Origin: Echinarachnius parma
Lineage: Eukaryota; Echinodermata; Echinoidea; Clypeasteroida; Echinarachniidae
Direction of reading: 5' to 3'
DNA length: 64,000 nucleotides
Assembly (NCBI GenBank): GCA_037951105.1
Contig: JBAMJV010007381.1
Coordinates: forward strand, 62,001 to 126,000
The notes beneath the pieces are model-generated. The model was not told where the DNA came from, did no database searches, and worked only from the letters and a program-made list of their open reading frames with translations. Of the stretch, positions 27,801-36,800 are shown piece by piece (the stretch's first letter is position 1; each line of letters begins with the position of its first letter). Both the position numbers and the translations under genes were made by a program.

Positions 27801-30800
27801 GACACCGGTACACTTAAACACGTTTACGGTTAGATTACTTGACTGTTTTATTCTGACTTAACAATTGAAAATAAATGAGAGCACCTGTACTATTTTTTGT
27901 ATGTATGTCGTTATTCAGCTTAGTATAATATGAGCATTATGTTTATAATCTTTACACAGGTCTTTACAGCCAATTCTGATCGAGACACAGTGGTTCGGAA
28001 CACCCTCCCAGCCCCAGTAGTGTGCCGGTATCTGCGTCTTCTGCCCGTTACCTGGAATGGACACATCAGCTTGAGAATGGAGCTTTACGGGACAGGACCC
28101 GTTCAAGGTATGAACGGTTTTAAGATATTGTCCTTTTGCCCTGGGAATCGCATGTAGGAATCTGATAAGATTGAGTAGCTTATGATAAATGGCTAAGAGT
28201 CCTTACCTCATTATTTAAATCTCTCTGCATAATCTTCATCAATGTAGGATATTTTCCGTATCTGTGTAATCGATAATTTTTGACTTGAGTCCAATTCCAT
28301 CTATTGAAATAATGTTGTTAAAGAAGTCCACTTTGATATGGGTGTATACTATGTATATATTGATGTCATTAGTTATTTATTGTGGTATACATAGAATGCA
28401 CATGGTAGCCAACTGGCTGAATTGCGAACAATTTACCAAGGTGATAGAGATACATCTAAAATACACCATATGCAAAATTAAGTAACAAAATACATAATAC
28501 AGAATTTACATATAGTATATGAAATAATACATTTTAATAATTAAATGATGACACATCAATTTGCCAGACAGTATCACTTATTAAAATAACTGTATACCAC
28601 TTTTGTTGAAAGCCCCTCCTCTTGGACTTGAGTCCAATACCATCCCTGATTCAAGTCTAAGTGCATCTAGCGAGTTTAATGCGGATCACGGAGCCAAACG
28701 GGGCCGGTTGAATGTGGTTCGTGTCGGTGACCAAAGGGGAGCATGGAGCGCCCGTACAAATGACGCAAATCAATGGATTCAGGTTAGAGAAAGGGTTGTT
28801 TCACTTTTAAAAAGTTTAACTCTGATGTAAACAAGTGGTAAATACATATTTATAATTTACCTAGGGGAATGCAAATATACATCGTTATGTTTGTATAAGA
28901 TAAGTCTGTCCTTGTTTCTCACATGTATAGTTAATATACAATGATGTTTGTTGGAACTCAAATTAAACGTAACAATATAATTGTAATATTCATTACTTTG
29001 AGATCCATTTCAAGTGTAATTACAATTGAATGTGTGTAATAGTTATACATATGTTAAATACCAGTATCATAGCCTATACAATAACTCCATAGCAATAGTA
29101 GTATTTTATCAATATGATATTGGCGACTTATCATGATCTACTATGACAAATTCAGGTTGATCTCGGCTCTCCGTATCAAGTCGTTGCTGTGGCAACACAA
29201 GGACGTCAGGACGTTTCCCAATGGGTGAGGAGCTACAAGGTCACCTACAGCTTGGACGGTGTGAACTTTGACACTGTTACAGATAACGGAGTAGATGCGG
29301 TGAGTTGTATATTATAATCATTAAGATTAATCAATGTGATGTTGAATCCTCCCCCTCCTCACGGCTTTCCTAAGTTAAATGGCACAATTAATCCACACAA
29401 CCCAGTTATGATTACCTGGATTAGTATTTAGAAGAAAGTGCATATTGAGATTATTCTTTGATTTATAGTATCTTTGTAAACGACGATTGGTTTGGTAAAT
29501 TTATTTCATTTCAACTATATATGTATATATATTCATCTTTTGTGTATATATAAGTTGTGGATTTAAATCTGTCATACTTTATCGAAGCATTAGTGTTACT
29601 TTGATAGGAATTGGAAGGAATATATCTTATTGGTATTTGATAACTGAATGAACGTTATGAACATGCATATATTACCCTTGGTTTCAGTTCCAAATAAACG
29701 TTCATTCAGAAGGGTAAAATACGCTAGAATAATTCCTCTCCAAGTGCTCACATTCCTGTGAAAATTAATAATTAGTTCTTATTGTAGGTATAATTTCCAT
29801 ATGGTACAGGGGAATGAAAGTTCGTTTGTTATTCTCGATGATGACTAATTTCAAGGTTAGATCATTTAAAAAAACTCTGTTGATAATTAAACAGGCTATG
29901 CAACGTGTTTGATTAAGCTTTACAAAGCTGACACCGGTACACTTAAACACGTTTACGGTTAGATTACTTAACTATTTTATTCTGACTTAACAATTGAAAA
30001 TAAATGAGAGCACCTGTACTATTGTTTGTATGTATGTCGTTATTCAGCTTAGTATAATATGAGCATTATGTTTATAATCTTTACACAGGTCTTTACAGCC
30101 AATTCTGATCGAGACACAGTGGTTCGGAACACCCTCCCAGCCCCAGTAGTGTGCCGGTATCTGCGTCTTCTGCCCGTTACCTGGAATGGACACATCAGCT
30201 TGAGAATGGAGCTTTACGGGACAGGACCCGTTCAAGGTATGAACGGTTTTAAGATATTGTCCTTTTGCCCTGGGAATCGCATGTAGGAATCTGATAAGAT
30301 TGAGTAGCTTATGATAAATGGCTAAGAGTCCTTACCTCATTATTTAAATCTCTCTGCATAATCTTCATCAATGTAGGATATTTTCCGTATCTGTGTAATC
30401 GATAATTTTTGACTTGAGTCCAATTCCATCTATTGAATTAATGTTGTTAAAGAAGTCCACTTTGATATGGGTGTATACTATGTATATATTGATGTCATTA
30501 GTTATTTATTGTGGTATACATAGATTGCACATGGTAGCCAACTGGCTGAATTGCGAACAATTTACCAAGGTGATAGAGATACATCTAAAATACACCATAT
30601 GCAAAATTAAGTAACAAAATACATAATACAGATTTACATATAGTATATGAAATAATACAATTTAATAATTAAATGATGACTCATCAATTTGCACCGACAT
30701 TATCCCTAAATAAAATAACTGTATTACACTTTCTTTGAAAGCCACTCCTCTTGGACTTGAGTCCAATACCATTCCTGATTCAAGTCTAAGTGCATCTAGC

Positions 30801-33800
30801 GAGTCTAATGCGGATCACGGAGCCAAACGGGGCCGGTTGAATGTGGTTCGTGTCGGTGACCAAAGGGGAGCATGGAGCGCCCGTACAAATGACGCAAATC
30901 AATGGATTCAGGTTAGAGAAAGGGTTGTTTCACTTTTAAAAAGTTTAACTCTGATGTAAACAAGTGGTAAATACATATTTATAATTTACCTAGGGGAATG
31001 CAAATATACATCGTTATGTTTGTATAAGATAAGTCTGTCCTCTGTTTATCACATGTATAGTTAATATACAATGATGTTTGTTGGAACTCAAATTAAACGT
31101 TACAATATAATTGAAATATTAATTACTTTGAGATCCATTTCAAGTGTAATTACAATTGAATGTGTGTAATAGTTATGCATATGTTAAATACCAGTATCAT
31201 AGCCTATACAATAACTCCATAGCAATAGTGGTATTTTATCAATTTGATATTGACGACTTATCATGATCTACTATGAACAAATCAGGTTGATCTCGGCTCT
31301 CCGTATCAAGTCGTTGCTGTGGCAACACAAGGACGTCAGGACGTTTCCCAATGGGTGAGGAGCTACAAGGTCACCTACAGCTTGGACGGTGTGACCTTTG
31401 ACACTGTTACAGATAACGGAGTAGATGCGGTGAGTTGTATATTATAATCATTAAGATTAATCAATGTGATGTTGAATCCTCCACCTCCTCACGGCTTTCC
31501 TAAGTTAAATGGCACAATTAATCCATACAACCCAGTTATGATTACCTGGATTAGTATTTAGAAGAAAGTGCATATTGAGATTATTCTTTGATTTATAGTA
31601 TCTTTGTAAACGACGATTGGTTTGGTAAATTTATTTCATTTCAACTATATATGTATATATATTTTATGTAGTTCGTCTTTTGTGTATATATAAGTTGTGA
31701 ATTGAAATCTGTCATACTTTATCGAAGCATTAGTGTTACTTTGATAGGAATTGGAAGGAATATATCTTATTGGTATTTGATAACTGAATGAACGTTATGA
31801 ACATGCATATATTACCCTTATCAAACGAAATAAAATGTACTGTCTCTAAGGTAAACCCAAGTACGTTTTGTGAGTGTTTCGGTTGGTTTCAGTTCCAAAT
31901 AAACGTTCATTCAGAAGGGTAAAATACTCTAGAATAATTCCTCTCCAAGTGCTCACATTCCTGTGAAAATTAATAATTAGTTCTTATTGTAGGTATAATT
32001 TCCATATGGTACAGGGCAATGAAAGTTCGGTTGTTATTCTCGATGATGACTAATTTCAAGGTTAAATCATTTCAAATAACTCTGTTGATAATTAAACAGG
32101 CTATACAACGTGTTTGATTAAGCTTTACAAAGCTGACACCGGTACTCTTAAACACGTTTACGGTTAGATTACTTGACTGTTTTATATTGACTTAACATTT
32201 GAAAATAAATGAGAGCACCTGTACTATTTTGTGTATGTATGTCGTTATTCAGCTTAGTATAATATGAGCATTATGTTTATAATCTTTACACAGGTCTTTA
32301 CAGCCAATTCTGATCGAGACACAGTGGTTCGGAACACCCTCCCAGCCCCAGTAGTGTGCCGGTATCTGCGTCTTCTGCCCGTCACCTGGTTTGGACACAT
32401 CAGCTTGAGAATGGAGCTTTACGGGACAGGTCCCGTTCAAGGTATGAACGGTTTTAAGATATTGTCCTTTTGCCCTGGGAATCGCATGTAGGAATCTGAT
32501 AAGAATGAGTAGCTTATGATAAATGGCTAGGAGTCCTTATCTCATTATTTAAATCTCTCTGCATAATTTTCATCAATATAGGATATTTACCGTATCTGTG
32601 TAATCGATAATTTTGGACTAGAGTCCAATTCCATTTATTTATTGTGGTATACACAGATTGCACATGGTAGCCAACTGGCTGAATTGAGTACAATTTACCA
32701 AGGAGATAGAGATACATCTAAAATACACTAGATGCAAAATTAAGTAACAAAATACATAATACATTCCAAAATTTACATTATAGAATATGAAATAATACAA
32801 TTTAATAATTAAAGGATGACACATCAGTTTGCACCGACATTATCCTTAAATAAAATAACTGTATTACACTTTCTTTGAAAGCCCCTCCTCTTGGACTTGA
32901 GTCCAATACCATCCCTGATTCGAGTCTAAGGGCATCTAGCGAGTATAATGCGGATCACGGAGCCAAACGGGGCCGGTTGAATGCGGTTCGTGTCGGTGAC
33001 CAAAGGGGAGCATGGAGCGCCCTTACAAATGACGCAAATCAATGGATTCAGGTTAGAGAAAGGGTTGTTTCACTTTTAAAAAGTTTAACTCTGATGTAAA
33101 GAAGTGGTAAATACATATTTATATTTGAAAACTTACCTAGGGGAATGCAAATATACATCGTTAAGTCTGTCCTCTGTTTATCACATGTATAGTTAATATA
33201 CAATGATGTTTGTTGGAACTCAAATTAAACGTTACAATATAATTGTAATATTAATTACTTTGAGATCCATTTCAAGTGTAATTACAATTGAATGTGTGTA
33301 ATAGTTATGCATATGTTAAATACCAGTATCATAGCCTATACAATAACTCCATAGCAATAGTGGTATTTTATCAATATGATATTGACGACTTATCATGATC
33401 TACTATGAACAAATCAGGTTGATCTCGGCTCTCCGTATCAAGTCGTTGCTGTGGCAACACAAGGACGTCAGGACGTTTCCCAATGGGTGAGGAGCTACAA
33501 GGTCACCTACAGCTTGGACGGTGTGACCTTTGACACTGTTACAGATAACGGAGTAGATGCGGTGAGTTGTATATTATAATCATTAAGATTAATCAATGTG
33601 ATGTTGAATCCTCCCCCTCCTCACGGCTTTCCTAAGTTAAATGGCACAATTAATCCATACAACCCAGTTATGATTACCTGGATTAGTATTTAGAAGAAAG
33701 TGCATATTGAGATTATTCTTTGATTTATAGTATCTTTGTAAACGACGATTGGTTTGGTAAATTTATTTCATTTCAACTATATATGTATATATATTTTATG

Positions 33801-36800
33801 TAGTTCATCTTTTGTGTATAATTATATTAGATGTGAATTGAAATCAATCATACTTTATCGAAGCATTAGTGTTACTTTGATAGGAATTGGAAGGAATATA
33901 TCTTATTGGTATTTGATAACTGAATGAACGTTATGAACATGCATATATTACTCTCATCAAACGAAATAAAATGTACTGTCTCTAAGGTAAACCCGAGTAC
34001 GTTTTGTGAGTGTTTCGGTTGGTTTCAGTTCCAAATAAACGTTCATTCAGAAGGGTAAAATACTCTAGAATAATTCCTCTCCAAGTGCTCACATTCCTGT
34101 GAAAATTAATAATTAGTTCTTATTGTAGGTATAATTTCCATATGGTACAGGGCAATGAAAGTTCGGTTGTTATTCTCGATGATGACTAATTTCAAGGTTA
34201 AATCATTTCAAATAACTCTGTTGATAATTAAACAGGCTATACAACGTGTTTGATTAAGCTTTACAAAGCTGACACCGGTACTCTTAAACACGTTTACGGT
34301 TAGATTACTTGACTGTTTTATATTGACTTAAAATTTGAAAATAAATGAGAGCACCTGTACTATTTTGTGTATGTATGTCGTTATTCAGCTTAGTATAATA
34401 TGAGCATTATGTTTATAATCTTTACACAGGTCTTTACAGCCAATTCTGATCGAGACACAGTGGTTCGGAACACCCTCCCAGCCCCAGTAGTGTGCCGGTA
34501 TCTGCGTCTTCTGCCCGTCACCTGGTTTGGACACATCAGCTTGAGAATGGAGCTTTACGGGACAGGTCCCGTTCAAGGTATGAACGGTTTTAAGATATTG
34601 TCCTTTTGCCCTGGGAATCGCATGTAGGAATCTGATAAGAATGAGTAGCTTATGATAAATGGCTAGGAGTCCTTATCTCATTATTTAAATCTCTCTGCAT
34701 AATCTTCATCAATATAGGATATTTACCGTATCTGTGTAATCGATAATTTTTGACTTGAGTCCAATTCCATTTATTTATTGTGGTATACACAGATTGCACA
34801 TGGTAGCCAACTGGCTGAATTGAGTACAATTTACCAAGGAGATAGAAATACATCTAAAATACACTAGATGCAAAATTAAGTAACAAAATACATAATACAT
34901 TCCAAAATTTACATTATAGAATATGAAATAATACAATTTAATAATTAAAGGATGACACATCAGTTTGTACCGACATTATCCCTAAATAAAATAACTGTAT
35001 TACACTTTCTTTGAAAGCCCCTCCTCTTGGACTTGAGTCCAATACCATCCCTGATTCGAGTCTAAGGGCATCTAGCGAGTATAATGCGGATCACGGAGCC
35101 AAACGGGGCCGGTTGAATGCGGTTCGTGTCGGTGACCAAAGGGGAGCATGGAGCGCCCTTACAAATGACGCAAATCAATGGATTCAGGTTAGAGAAAGGG
35201 TTGTTTCACTTTTAAAAAGTTTAACTCTGATGTAAACAAGTGGTAAATACATATTTATATTTGAAAACTTACCTAGGAGAATGCAAATATACATCGTTAT
35301 GTTTGTATAAGATAAGTCTGTCCTCTGTTTATCACATGTATAGTTAAAGGAGTAGTTTAGTTTTGGTAGAGAGGGCGCTGCACATCACAATTTTTTTGTG
35401 AGGTAATGAAAAACTGAGTGTCGAATTTGAGAGAACATGCAATTTTAATGGCAGAATAAACTTTATTTGGTCAAAATCGACCCAAAAAATGGCTGAAATA
35501 TCAATAAATATATCTAATCTTATAATTATTTGGGGCCCAAATAATTAGATGATTTTTTCAAAAAATAAAAAAAAATGCTTGCACTTTTTCAAAAATTTTC
35601 AAAAGCGTTTTTTAAATAGTTTTTGATGATCTCTCAATTTAATCATTATTTCAATAAAACATCACACGCATAATTTTGTATGAAAAATGGTTGAAACTAA
35701 TGCCTTTTTTAAAAAGCGCCCTCTTGAATGTGTTTTAATGGCTCTTTTTGAATGATAACGGGCTTTTTACTTAGTCGTTTGTAATTTTGTATACCTTTCG
35801 AGCATGGTGGAGTAATAACTATTAATTTATAATGTTACTGTCCAGGCTTGGTTACTAAAGTTCAGCCTTACCAAAACTGTACTACCCCTTTAATATACAA
35901 TGATGTTTGTTGGAACTCAAATTAAACGTTACAATATAATTGTAATATTAATTACTTTGAGATCCATTTCAAGTGTAATTACAATTGAATGTGTGTAATA
36001 GTTATGCATATGTTAAATACCAGTATCATAGCCTATACAATAACTCCATAGCAATAGTGGTATTTTATCAATATGATATTGACGACTTATCATGATCTAC
36101 TATGAACAAATCAGGTTGATCTCGGCTCTCCGTATCAAGTCGTTGCTGTGGCAACACAAGGACGTCAGGACGTTTCCCAATGGGTGAGGAGCTACAAGGT
36201 CACCTACAGCTTGGACGGTGTGACCTTTGACACTGTTACAGATAACGGAGTAGATGCGGTGAGTTGTATATTATAATCATTAAGATTAATCAATGTGATG
36301 TTGAATCCTCCCCCTCCTCACGGCTTTCCTAAGTTAAATGGCACAATTAATCCATACAACCCAGTTATGATTACCTGGATTAGTATTTAGAAGAAAGTGC
36401 ATATTGAGATTATTCTTTGATTTATAGTATCTTTGTAAACGACGATTGGTTTGGTAAATTTATTTCATTTAAACTATATATATGTATATATATTCATCTT
36501 TTGTGTATATATAAGTTGTGAATTCAAATCTGTCATACTTTATCGAAGCATTAGTGTTACTTTGATAGGAATTGGAAGGAATATATCTTATTGGTATTTG
36601 ATAACTGAATGAACGTTATGAACATGCATATATTACCCTTATCAAACGTCTCTAAGGTAAACCCGAGTACGTTTTGTGAGTGTTTCGGTTGGTTTCAGTT
36701 CCAAATAAACGTTCATTCAGAAGGGTAAAATACGCTAGAATAATTCCTCTCCAAGTGCTCACATTCCTGTGAAAATTAATAATTAGTTCTTATTGTAGGT

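Noticed and set aside
10292..34576. Minus-strand ORFs (MNGTCPVKLHSQ and similar) opposite each exon C, and MCHPLIIKLYY-type ORFs in introns
   Set aside because: They are shadows repeated with each unit; the plus strand has splice sites, domain motifs and phase consistency.
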